Source of the DNA: Eikenella longinqua | Lineage (GTDB): Bacteria > Pseudomonadota > Gammaproteobacteria > Burkholderiales > Neisseriaceae | Direction of reading: 5' to 3' | DNA: 64,000 nt | Assembly (NCBI RefSeq): GCF_001648355.1 | Contig: NZ_LXSL01000011.1 | Coordinates: 1 to 64,000, forward strand | Part shown: positions 26,322 to 33,516 of the stretch, piece by piece | Numbering within the stretch: position 1 is the stretch's first letter | Layout: every line of letters begins with the position of its first letter | The notes under the pieces: model-generated | What the model was told of the DNA's origin: nothing | Database searches by the model: none | The model's input: the letters and a program-made list of their open reading frames with translations, nothing else | Program-made: the position numbers and the translations under genes

Positions 26322-26414
26322 AGGCTACCTGAAAGCGCAGCTTCAACGCAGTGAAAACGAAGTTTCTGCGAAGCTAAAACGAAGTTTCTGCCCCAAGCAT
26401 TTTTCAGGTAGCCT
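26322..26414. repeat. DUS-bounded intergenic repeat downstream of relA
   Basis: AGGCTACCTGAAAGCGCAGCTTCAACGCAGTGAAAACGAAG, two GTTTCTGC modules, then TTTTTCAGGTAGCC. The inverted DUS may also terminate relA. Confidence 0.65.
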
Positions 26415-26489
26415 TGATTGCGCGAAGCGAGATTCCAAGCGTTGGGGCTACCTGAAAACTCGGCAACGGCCTTCAGCTGCTGCCATCAG

Positions 26490-26560
26490 ATAATGGATTC
26501 AATTTAAACCGCTACGGCGTTGGCTTGCTGCCTTGCCTCGGTTTAAATTGAATCCACTAT
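26490..26560. repeat. Correia-like element (short form)
   Basis: A 71-bp element with inverted ends ATAATGGATTCAATTTAAACCG and CGGTTTAAATTGAATCCACTAT around CTACGGCGTTGGCTTGCTGCC. It matches the short neisserial Correia element in ends and core. Confidence 0.7.
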
Positions 26561-26596
26561 TTTTCAGGTAGCCTCCAATCCGTGCCGCCCATGCGG

Positions 26597-26668
26597 AAGG
26601 CTACCTGAAAACATCGGCTGCAACGAAACGCAAAGTTTCTGCGCAGCCAAAATTTTCAGGTAGCCTTT
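26597..26668. repeat. DUS-bounded intergenic repeat
   Basis: AAGGCTACCTGAAAA, a degenerate CTGCAACGAAACG module, AAAGTTTCTGCGCAGCCAAAA, then TTTTCAGGTAGCCTT; it borders the pqiC stop and could terminate pqi transcription. Confidence 0.6.
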
Positions 26669-26687
26669 TGCGTGCCAGCACGTGCCG

Positions 26688-27221
26688 TTAATATGCGCCG
26701 ATTTGCTCCGCCGCCTGCGCCACGCCCTGCGACAAGGCGTTCACCATCGCCGCGTAGCCGTCGCCCTGCTGCGGGGTTTGGATGCGGAAGGGCGCAGTAC
26801 GGCCGTTCGGCCATTGGGCGTAGCCGCTCACCAGCGTGTGGCCGCGGAAGCTGCCTTGAAACTGCTCGATGTAAATCTTGAGCACGGGCAGGCCGTTGCC
26901 GCGGCCGTAGGGCACGAAGCGGGCGCCGCCGTGGCGGTTCAGCCGGTTGCTGAAGGCGGCGGCGAGGCTTTGATCCAGCGGCGCGGCCCACAGGTGGTGG
27001 CGGGCGAAATTCAGGCGCTGCTCGTCGGTTTGATACACCAGCCCGCCCTGCCCCAGCGGCTCGGCCAGAATCACTTGCACGGCGGTTTGGCGGGCGGCCT
27101 GGCCGGCGGGCGGCACGAAGGCGCTGTCGGGCAGGCTGAAATACTGGGTGGCGGGCGTGGCGGCGCAGGCGGCCAGCAGCAGGGCGGCGGCAGGCGCGGC
27201 CAGCTTGGCAAGAAGGTTCAT
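26688..27221 (-). CDS. pqiC: PqiC lipoprotein of the Pqi/MCE envelope transport system
   Basis: A 177-residue outer-membrane lipoprotein (lipobox LLLAAC, C19) of the ABC-type/PqiC domain. In Escherichia coli PqiC forms a ring at the outer membrane that docks the PqiB tunnel, part of a lipid-transport path that preserves membrane integrity. Visible family features are ATQYFSLPDSAFVPP, VILAEPLGQGGLVYQ, and HHLWAAPLDQSLAAAFSNRL. Its ATG overlaps the pqiB stop (ATGA), so translation is coupled. Confidence 0.9.
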   Translation of the reverse strand: MNLLAKLAAPAAALLLAACAATPATQYFSLPDSAFVPPAGQAARQTAVQVILAEPLGQGGLVYQTDEQRLNFARHHLWAAPLDQSLAAAFSNRLNRHGGARFVPYGRGNGLPVLKIYIEQFQGSFRGHTLVSGYAQWPNGRTAPFRIQTPQQGDGYAAMVNALSQGVAQAAEQIGAY

Positions 27222-28858
27222 CAGCGGCTTCCTTTCGGGGTGGGGTCGGTGGAGGAAGAATTGAAAATCAGGGCGTTGGGCTGCTCTTTCAGGGTGTTGA
27301 GCACGGGCGCGGCCTGCTGGAGGGTGCGGTCGATGCTGCGCAGGGTTTTCTGCACGTCGCCATACACGGGCGATTGCGGCGACACACCTTGCAGGGTGGT
27401 GCGCAATTCGGCCAGGGTGCGGTTCAGCTCGCCGGGCAGCTGCTGGGTTTGCGGCTGGCCGAGCAGGCGGTTGGCCTGCGCCAGCGTGCCTTTGAGCTCA
27501 GCCAGGCTGCCGTTGAGCTCGCGCACGGTTTTATCCAGCGGCAGGCGGTTGAATTTATCCAGCAAATCGGACACCTGCTGCTGCAAATCGCCCAAGCCGG
27601 CGCCGTTGCGGGTGGCGATCACGGTGTTGCCCTGGTAGCTGGCCACGGGCTTGAGCACGCTCTGGCCGGGCGCTTCGGACAGCTCCACAAACAGCGAGCC
27701 GGTGAGCAGGTTATTGCTGGCGAGGGTGGCGCTCAGGCCTTTGTTGAGGGCGCGGCCAATTTGGTCGGCCCAGGCTTCCTTGCTTTGCGCGTCGGCATTC
27801 ATTTCCAGCCGCGAGGGATCGATGCGGATGCGCACCGGAATCCAGCCGTTGTCGAACAGGCGCAGGCTGTCGTTGCGGTCGAAATACGGCACGTCGGTAA
27901 CCGTGCCGATGGGGATACCTTTGTATTCTACCGGCGCATCCACCGCCAGCCCGCGCACGCTCTGTTTGAAGAAAACCACGTAATACAGCGAGCGCTCGTC
28001 GGCCTGGTTTTCCACGTCGGCGCGGCTGGCATAGAGCTTGAACAGGGTGTTGTTGCCCACTTGGCCGCCCTTCTCGCCGCTAGGCGGGTCGTCGAAGGCG
28101 ATGGCGCCGGAAATCAGCGCGGGCAGCGAGGGGCTGTCCACTTTCAGGCCGCCGTTGCCCAGCTCCACCTTCAGGCCGCTTTGTAGCCAGAAGCGGGCAT
28201 TGCTGCCCACCAGCTTATCGTTCGGGCTGGCGATAAAAATTTGATAAGAAACGGTTTTGCTCACCGGATCAAACTCAGCGTCCTCCACGATGCCCACATT
28301 GATGTCGCGGTACATCACCGGGCTGCCGTTGCTCAAAATCTTGCTGCCGCCGCCTTTGAGGCGCAACCTCAGGCCGCCTTGGGCAAACGCGGCCACCGGC
28401 GGGAAATCGGCCACGGTGAATTCGCGCGCCTCTTCCGGGCTTTTGCCGGGCAGCAGCGCAATATACGAGCCGGACACCAGCGTGCTCAAGCCGGTGATGC
28501 CGCTTTGGTCCACGCGCGGCTTCACAATCCAAAACTGGCTGTCTTTGCGCACCATCTCTTTGGCTTCGCCGGTGAGCCGGGCGGTGAGCGCTACGCCTTC
28601 CTGGTTGGGGCGCAGGTGGATGGCGGTTACGCGGCCCACGTCCACATCCAGCACTTTGATTACGGTGTTGTTCACTTCGATGCCTTCGGCATTGGCCACA
28701 TACAGCGTGACTTCGGGGCCGGTATCGCGGATGTACTCAAACAGCAGCCAGGCGCCGGTGATGAGCGCAATCAGCGGAATCAGCCACACCATAAAGGAGA
28801 AGCTGCGGTTGCGGCGGATTTCCGCCTGCGGCTCGTGTTCGGAAGAGTGTGTTGTCAT
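27221..28858 (-). CDS. pqiB: PqiB, MCE-domain intermembrane transport protein
   Basis: A 545-residue protein with one N-terminal membrane helix (about 21-41, SFMVWLIPLIALITGAWLLFEYI) and three MCE domains (around 48-140, 162-275 and 290-420). The Escherichia coli homologue forms a stacked ring and coiled-coil needle that carries lipids across the periplasm. The final ~100 residues are helical with heptads (LQQQVSDLLDKFNRLPLDKTVRELNGSLAELKG), consistent with the needle. It lies between pqiA (117 bp gap) and pqiC (overlap). Confidence 0.93.
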   Translation of the reverse strand: MTTHSSEHEPQAEIRRNRSFSFMVWLIPLIALITGAWLLFEYIRDTGPEVTLYVANAEGIEVNNTVIKVLDVDVGRVTAIHLRPNQEGVALTARLTGEAKEMVRKDSQFWIVKPRVDQSGITGLSTLVSGSYIALLPGKSPEEAREFTVADFPPVAAFAQGGLRLRLKGGGSKILSNGSPVMYRDINVGIVEDAEFDPVSKTVSYQIFIASPNDKLVGSNARFWLQSGLKVELGNGGLKVDSPSLPALISGAIAFDDPPSGEKGGQVGNNTLFKLYASRADVENQADERSLYYVVFFKQSVRGLAVDAPVEYKGIPIGTVTDVPYFDRNDSLRLFDNGWIPVRIRIDPSRLEMNADAQSKEAWADQIGRALNKGLSATLASNNLLTGSLFVELSEAPGQSVLKPVASYQGNTVIATRNGAGLGDLQQQVSDLLDKFNRLPLDKTVRELNGSLAELKGTLAQANRLLGQPQTQQLPGELNRTLAELRTTLQGVSPQSPVYGDVQKTLRSIDRTLQQAAPVLNTLKEQPNALIFNSSSTDPTPKGSR

Positions 28859-28902
28859 GGTTGGGATGCTTGGTTTTTAAAAAGGTTGGGGCTTGGGTGT
28901 TT

Positions 28903-28940
28903 TCAGGTAGCCTTTTCTTAGCCGGAGGCTACCTGAAAAA
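28903..28940 (-). terminator. DUS pair between pqiA and pqiB
   Basis: TTTTCAGGTAGCC and GGCTACCTGAAAA form a hairpin in the 117-bp pqiA-pqiB gap; the reverse-strand T run is short, so it may attenuate rather than end the transcript. Confidence 0.35.
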
Positions 28941-28974
28941 CGCAGCGCGGCGGAATGTCTGCAAAGCCAAAATG

Positions 28975-30201
28975 TCAGCCCGACTGTTTGCGCCGTTGGG
29001 CGGCTTTGTCCCACATCAGGCGCGGGTCGAAAAAGTGCGCCGAAAGCATGGTGAGCAGCACCACCAGGCAGAAATACAGCGCCGCCGGCCCGGGCACCAC
29101 GCGCGCCAAATGCGTGCGGAAAGTGGACATCAGCATGATGATGACGAAAATATCAATCATCGACCAACGCCCGATGGATTCGGTAATCAGATACAGCTTG
29201 GAAAGCTTCTGCGGCGCCATATTGATGCCAAACTTGGCCGCATACAGCAGCACGCCCATGGCGATAATCTTCAGCCACGGCACCATGATGCTGGCGCTGA
29301 AAATAATCATCGCAATATAGTGGTCGCCGTCGCGCCACATAAACCGGATGCCGCTGAAAATCGTGCTGCGCTCGATCACGGTGGGGTTGGACGACACCAT
29401 AATCGTCATCAAATTCGCCGGCAAGAGCAACACCAGCGCCGTAATCAGCAGCGCCAAGCTCCAGCCCAGGCTGTTCGGCCGCCGCTTGTGCAGCCCCGAG
29501 CCGCAGATGCCGCATTCCGTTTCGCCCGCCGGCCGCTCAAACAAACACTTGCCGCAAAACACCGAGCTGCCTTGCGGCCGCAGCAAATCCCGATCCCCGT
29601 TCAGCCGCCGGATTTGGTAATACACCCAATGCTCCGGCACCGAAATCGCCGTGCGAATCAGCAGCACGGAGAGCGCAAACATCAGGTAAAAGGCCGCGCC
29701 AAACTGCACCTGCGCCACCTTGCCCAGCTTGATATACGCCACCAGCGTGGAAATAAAAAACACATCCACCATCATCCAACCGCGCAGCCGCACCAGCCAG
29801 CGCGTGGCGCGCAGCACCCCCGGCGGCGGCCTGCCCCATAGCAGCCCGCCATACACATACAAACACAGCAGGCAAAACAGCAGCGGTGCGCCGAAAGTGA
29901 GCACAAACATCACCTCCGCCAAAAAGCCCGATTCCTGCAAAATCAGCACCTTCATCATTTCCGGCAGCGTGAGCGGCACATTCTGCCCCAACACCGTAAC
30001 CTGCATATACAACCCGGAAAACACCACCGCCAGCATAATCAGCGAAGCCAAAGCCAGCGCCGGCGGCAGCATAAACGGATTGGCCTCCACCCGCGCCAGC
30101 GGATGCCGGCAGCGCGGGCAAAACGCCGCCTTCCCCGGCTTGAGCGGCGGCAGGCGCAGCTCCAAACCGCAGGAATGGCAGCAAATATGGTGCGCCGGCA
30201 T
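28975..30201 (-). CDS. pqiA: PqiA inner-membrane protein
   Basis: The inner-membrane part of the Pqi lipid-transport system. The start chosen (MPAHHICCHSCGLEL, 408 residues) lies downstream of a good promoter; a longer reading would begin upstream of the -10 box. Two rubredoxin-like zinc motifs are seen, CCHSCGL..FCPRCRHPL at the N-terminus and FCGKCLFER..ECGICGSGLH midway. Each precedes four membrane spans, giving the eight-span PqiA pattern. The second half has RWSMIDIFVIIMLMS, a family signature. It leads the pqiABC operon. Confidence 0.92.
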   Translation of the reverse strand: MPAHHICCHSCGLELRLPPLKPGKAAFCPRCRHPLARVEANPFMLPPALALASLIMLAVVFSGLYMQVTVLGQNVPLTLPEMMKVLILQESGFLAEVMFVLTFGAPLLFCLLCLYVYGGLLWGRPPPGVLRATRWLVRLRGWMMVDVFFISTLVAYIKLGKVAQVQFGAAFYLMFALSVLLIRTAISVPEHWVYYQIRRLNGDRDLLRPQGSSVFCGKCLFERPAGETECGICGSGLHKRRPNSLGWSLALLITALVLLLPANLMTIMVSSNPTVIERSTIFSGIRFMWRDGDHYIAMIIFSASIMVPWLKIIAMGVLLYAAKFGINMAPQKLSKLYLITESIGRWSMIDIFVIIMLMSTFRTHLARVVPGPAALYFCLVVLLTMLSAHFFDPRLMWDKAAQRRKQSG

Positions 30202-30297
30202 CACCGCCTGCGGCTGGTATGGGCGGTAGCGGCGGGCGCGACGCAATCGGGTGGTGAAATCCAAGGGGAAGGAAACCGGCAGAAAAAAGAAAGGGCG

Positions 30298-30325
30298 ATT
30301 ATAGCCCAAAGCGGATTGGCGGCAA
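30298..30325 (-). promoter_or_regulatory. pqiABC promoter
   Basis: Reverse-strand -35 TTGCCG (4/6), 16-bp spacer, -10 TATAAT (6/6). The predicted start of transcription lies about 90 bp before the chosen pqiA ATG. Confidence 0.55.
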
Positions 30326-30355
30326 GGGCTTAAGCAGAGAGAAAGGCCGAATAGT

Positions 30356-30397
30356 TTTCAGGTAGCCCTCACGCGAAGCTGGAGGCTACCTGAAAAC
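30356..30397. repeat. Inverted DUS pair
   Basis: TTTTCAGGTAGCC and GGCTACCTGAAAA flank a short ACGCGAAGCT-containing loop between the 30438 gene and the pqi promoter; likely terminator of the 30438-30914 gene. Confidence 0.55.
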
Positions 30398-30437
30398 CAT
30401 CGGCAACAAACAACCCTGCCGTACGAGCCACATTGCC

Positions 30438-30914
30438 CTACTCACACCGATTCGTGCGGACAATCTGCTGGTAAACCCTCCGCACATTGCCCACATCGTT
30501 GATTTGGCAACGTCCGTTATGGCAACTAACGTTAAAGTGAGTGGTAACGGTTTTTCTAGGCTCGCCCAGATTGACAAAATCTTTAAACGTTGCACGCACC
30601 CTGTCTCCCTGCAATGGCGTCACCCTCAGTGTCCGCATCAAATCATCGGGCGCACCGCCATTCCCAATGCCCATATCGAAATGCCTGGCATATTCGCACT
30701 CAATCCCCTGGGCCCGGGTATTAGCTCTATCGATAATCCGATAAGCCTGATTCACAACACGCTTAAATTCCGGCGAAGCATACGGCAAATAATCCTCTTT
30801 GGCATACGCCTGCCGCACAACCTGTATTTTTGCCTGCTCATCCAAGGTTTGCGCCTGTACAGCCGAAGCCATGAGCAACGCCGCCTGCGCCGCAATCATC
30901 ATCCATTTTCCCAT
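30438..30914 (-). CDS. Secreted protein, unknown function
   Basis: A 158-residue protein with a cleavable signal peptide (MGKWMMIAAQAALLMASAVQAQ). AAAGGAAAAGAC precedes this ATG; a longer in-frame start upstream is less likely. The mature protein begins TLDEQAKIQVVRQAYAKEDYLPY, helical and charged. It has three later Cys (IECEY, VSCHNGRC) and a C-terminal NRCE. The N-terminal pattern resembles periplasmic DUF3828-like proteins, but I am not confident. The product is expected in the periplasm. Confidence 0.6.
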   Translation of the reverse strand: MGKWMMIAAQAALLMASAVQAQTLDEQAKIQVVRQAYAKEDYLPYASPEFKRVVNQAYRIIDRANTRAQGIECEYARHFDMGIGNGGAPDDLMRTLRVTPLQGDRVRATFKDFVNLGEPRKTVTTHFNVSCHNGRCQINDVGNVRRVYQQIVRTNRCE

Positions 30915-31096
30915 GTCTTTTCCTTTCAATATCCAATCGCAAATCATCTCGCGTATGAGCAAACTCATACCCTTCCCGCTTGAGCCGCGCCATTTTTCAG
31001 GTAGCCCCAATCTTCACCCAAGGCTACCTGAAAATACCGCAGCAACAAAGCCAAACCCAGCCTACCCCAAACCCCGCACGCAGGCAAGCCGCCGCC

Positions 31097-31486
31097 CTAT
31101 TCCTCAAAGCAATATGCCAGCGCCGCATAATCCGCCACCCTGTCTAGCGGCCACACCGTTTGCAGCCGCAGCAGGTGTTCGCGCGCCAAAAACAGGCGGA
31201 TTTGCCCGATGCCGCTGGGCGGCGCGCCATCCGTGGTTTCCGGTGGCAGCCAAATATCCGCGCACAGCCGCCCGCTGTCGATATACAGCGCTTCAAACGC
31301 CGGAGAAAAACAGGCCAGGCGCGAGCCGTCGTCATACCACAGGCGCAGTTCGCTGCCGCCTGCCGCCGCGCCGATTTCCACGCAATCGCAGTTTTGCTCC
31401 AAAGGAAACGGGTCTGCCGCCAGCGCCAAAGAGAAAGGCCGGCGCAACAGCTCGATGCCGGAGCAATGGATTTCGTATATTTTCAT
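31097..31486 (-). CDS. Hypothetical protein
   Basis: A 129-residue soluble protein (MKIYEIHCSGIELLRRPF...ADYAALAYCFEE) with no signal peptide or membrane segment. It is rich in Leu, Ala and acidic residues, with strand-like stretches (ELRLWYDDGSRLACF, EALYIDSGRLCADIW). I recognise no family. It stands alone between DUS pairs; a shape like small immunity or regulatory proteins is only an impression. Confidence 0.55.
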   Translation of the reverse strand: MKIYEIHCSGIELLRRPFSLALAADPFPLEQNCDCVEIGAAAGGSELRLWYDDGSRLACFSPAFEALYIDSGRLCADIWLPPETTDGAPPSGIGQIRLFLAREHLLRLQTVWPLDRVADYAALAYCFEE

Positions 31487-31518
31487 GGTTCGCCCTAACC
31501 GTTAAACCAAGCCGATAA

Positions 31519-31560
31519 ATTTTCAGGTAGCCTTCGCGCATGGCAAAGGCTACCTGAAAA
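31519..31560. repeat. Inverted DUS pair
   Basis: TTTTCAGGTAGCC and AAAGGCTACCTGAAAAG, abutting the Correia-like element. It separates carA from the 31097 gene. Confidence 0.55.
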
Positions 31561-31561
31561 G

Positions 31562-31629
31562 TATAGTGGATTAACAAAAACCAGTACGGCGTTGCCTCGC
31601 CTTGTCCTGATTTTTGTTAATCCACTATA
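31562..31629. repeat. Correia-like element, complete short form
   Basis: A 68-bp element with perfect 19-bp inverted ends (TATAGTGGATTAACAAAAA and its complement) and the core CCAGTACGGCGTTGCCTCGC. Ends and core match the neisserial Correia repeat (CREE). It lies downstream of carA. Confidence 0.85.
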
Positions 31630-31662
31630 CAAACCTCAACGGTGGCTGAGAAACAGCAATAT

Positions 31663-32793
31663 TTACTGTTTGGCAGCCTGCATATTGGCAATAAACTTGT
31701 CAAACAGATAGCCGACATCCTGCGGGCCGGGGCTGGCTTCGGGGTGGCCTTGGAAACAGAACACGGGTTTGTCGGTCAGCTCAATGCCTTGCAAGGTGTC
31801 GTCGAACAGGGAATGGTGGGTAATCCTTGCGTTGGCGGGCAGGGTGTCGGCATCGACGGCGAAGCCGTGGTTTTGGCTGGTGATGACGACTTTGCCGCTG
31901 TCCAAGTCTTGCACGGGGTGGTTCGCGCCGTGGTGGCTGAAGTGCATTTTCAGGGTTTTTGCGCCGATGGCGAGGCTGATGAGCTGGTGTCCCAAACAAA
32001 TGCCGAAGATGGGTTTGCCGCTTGCCATCAGTTTTTGCACGGCTTCGATGGCGTAGTCGCAAGGCTCGGGGTCGCCCGGGCCGTTGGAGAGGAATACGCC
32101 GTCCGGGTTGAGTGCCAACACCTCTTCCGCACTGGTTTGGGCGGGGACGACGGTCAGGCGGCAGCCGCGCGAGGCGAGCATACGCAGGATGTTGGTTTTC
32201 ACGCCGAAATCATAGGCGACAACGTGGAACGGCTGTTCGGCAGGAGTAACGAAACCTTTGCCCAACGCCCATTCGCCTTCGGTCCATTCGTAGGCTTCTG
32301 TGCAGGAAACTTCTTTCGCCAAATCTTTGCCGACCATGCTGCCGAACGCGGCGATGAGTTCCTGCGCTTTTTCCACCGTAGCGTCCGCGCCGGTCAGAAT
32401 CGCGCCGCCTTGCGCGCCTTTTTCGCGCAAGAGCGTGGTCAGGCGGCGGGTGTCGATGTCGGCAATGGCGACGGTTTTGTTGCGCACTAAATAGTCGTGC
32501 AGGCTTTCGAACGCGCGGAAGTTGCTGTGCAAGAGCGGCAGGTCGCGGATAATCAGGCCTGCGGCATAAACGCTGCGGCTTTCTTCGTCTTCGGCGTTGG
32601 TGCCGGTATTGCCGATGTGGGGGTAGGTGAGGGTAACGATTTGTTTGCAGTAGGACGGGTCGGTCAGGATTTCCTGATAGCCGGTCATGGAAGTGTTGAA
32701 CACGACTTCGCCGGAAGTCGTGTCGTCGTAACCGATTGATGTGCCGTGAAATACGCTGCCGTCAGCGAGAACGAGGAGTGCGGGAGTGGTCAT
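31663..32793 (-). CDS. carA: Carbamoyl-phosphate synthase small subunit
   Basis: A 376-residue glutaminase subunit that supplies ammonia to CarB for carbamoyl phosphate, feeding pyrimidine and arginine synthesis. The N-terminal small-subunit domain starts MTTPALLVLADGSVFHG. The class I glutaminase domain has the nucleophile in FGICLGHQL and the His/Glu pair in FQGHPEASPGP. carB is not in the window. The protein is, by memory, unusually close to Neisseria CarA, and the gene has no internal uptake sequence, so interspecies exchange is possible. The leader contains a terminator-like hairpin. Confidence 0.97.
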   Translation of the reverse strand: MTTPALLVLADGSVFHGTSIGYDDTTSGEVVFNTSMTGYQEILTDPSYCKQIVTLTYPHIGNTGTNAEDEESRSVYAAGLIIRDLPLLHSNFRAFESLHDYLVRNKTVAIADIDTRRLTTLLREKGAQGGAILTGADATVEKAQELIAAFGSMVGKDLAKEVSCTEAYEWTEGEWALGKGFVTPAEQPFHVVAYDFGVKTNILRMLASRGCRLTVVPAQTSAEEVLALNPDGVFLSNGPGDPEPCDYAIEAVQKLMASGKPIFGICLGHQLISLAIGAKTLKMHFSHHGANHPVQDLDSGKVVITSQNHGFAVDADTLPANARITHHSLFDDTLQGIELTDKPVFCFQGHPEASPGPQDVGYLFDKFIANMQAAKQ

Positions 32794-32827
32794 GGTGTGG
32801 TGTCCGATAAGAGGGGTTCAATCCGAG

Positions 32828-32872
32828 AAAAAGCACGTTCCCGCACCGCATGGCGGTGTGCAAACGTGCTTC
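32828..32872 (-). promoter_or_regulatory. Attenuator-like hairpin in the carA leader
   Basis: On the reverse strand AAGCACGTT (32863-32871) pairs with AACGTGCTT (32831-32839), enclosing an inner CACCGC/GCGGTG stem and followed by TTTTCTC. It lies between the predicted promoter and the carA ATG. A second AACGTGCTT (32897-32905) at the start of the transcript could compete for the same strand. Confidence 0.55.
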
Positions 32873-32905
32873 TGGGGCGGGCGCGCCGCCTGTCGGAAGC
32901 ACGTT

Positions 32906-32935
32906 ATTTTACTGGACAACGCAAGTTCGCGGCAA
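32906..32935 (-). promoter_or_regulatory. Putative carA promoter
   Basis: Reverse-strand -35 TTGCCG (4/6), 18-bp spacer, -10 TAAAAT (5/6). Confidence 0.45.
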
Positions 32936-32959
32936 GGCAGGCCAGCCTGATTGGGCGGC

Positions 32960-33080
32960 AAAAGGCTACCTGAAAGCGTGAGCTTCAACGCAGTTAAAAC
33001 GAACGGAGTGAGTTTCTGCGAAGCTAAAACGCAAGCTTCAGCGAAGTGAAAACTTGGGGCGGGGATTTTTCAGGTAGCCT
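32960..33080. repeat. DUS-bounded intergenic repeat (clear copy)
   Basis: AAAGGCTACCTGAAAGCGTG, AGCTTCAACGCAGTTAAAACGAA, GAGTTTCTGCGAAGCTAAAACG, then a further CTTCAGCGAAGTGAAAAC and TTTTTCAGGTAGCCTC. It lies upstream of the carA promoter. Confidence 0.65.
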
Positions 33081-33138
33081 CTGTGCTAGAAGGGCTGGCT
33101 GAAGAATGAATCAGACTGATTCACTCGCTGCGGCCTGC

Positions 33139-33417
33139 TTACACAATAAAAAACAGACGATATACAAACAAGCAAAACAACATATCCAACAACAAGCAAA
33201 CCGTTGCCGAGCAAAATATCCTGACGGCTGCTGCGGCTTTGACGGGCAGGCAATGAAACGACAAATAAACAATAAACAGGCTTACCAAATAATAGACTAG
33301 TAATTCAATCATTCCCATGATGAAGTAATGGAAATCACGAGACGGGACGTTGGCAATAAAATCAAGCCAACCTTTAAACTCTCCCAAAGCCAATAAAACC
33401 GCAAACAGGTTCAGCAC
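33139..33417 (-). CDS. Possible small membrane protein, unknown function
   Basis: A 92-residue frame from GTG with three hydrophobic stretches (about 2-12, 33-55 MGMIELLVYYLVSLFIVYLSFHC, 62-91 AAVRIFCSATVCLLLDMLFCLFVYRLFFIV). A charged loop (EFKGWLDFIANVPSRDFHYF) follows the first stretch. An ATG upstream lies in a different frame, so the 5' end may be broken. It has lower GC than its neighbours. No family is recognised. Confidence 0.4.
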   Translation of the reverse strand: MLNLFAVLLALGEFKGWLDFIANVPSRDFHYFIMGMIELLVYYLVSLFIVYLSFHCLPVKAAAAVRIFCSATVCLLLDMLFCLFVYRLFFIV

Positions 33418-33457
33418 AAGCCGACTTTTTGCATGGATTTGATTTAGTTATAACAAA

Positions 33458-33498
33458 GGCTACCTGAAAAATTGAAAGCCAATATTTTCAGGTAGCCT
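33458..33498 (-). terminator. Inverted DUS hairpin, leuS terminator
   Basis: AAAGGCTACCTGAAAA and TTTTCAGGTAGCCT with a 16-nt loop, about 20 bp past the leuS stop. Confidence 0.6.
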
Positions 33499-33516
33499 CT
33501 TATCAGCCCAACGGCC

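Noticed and set aside
24100..26346. 748-codon open frame on the minus strand
   Set aside because: Antisense to relA; His/Gly/Phe-rich composition without family features, while relA on the plus strand has all its motifs.
30202..30309. 36-residue N-terminal extension of PqiA
   Set aside because: It starts at TTG upstream of the -10 element, so it would not be transcribed from the predicted promoter.
31089..31500. Hypothetical protein at 31097 as an antitoxin or immunity protein
   Set aside because: No toxin gene is adjacent and no domain supports it; kept only as a hypothetical protein.
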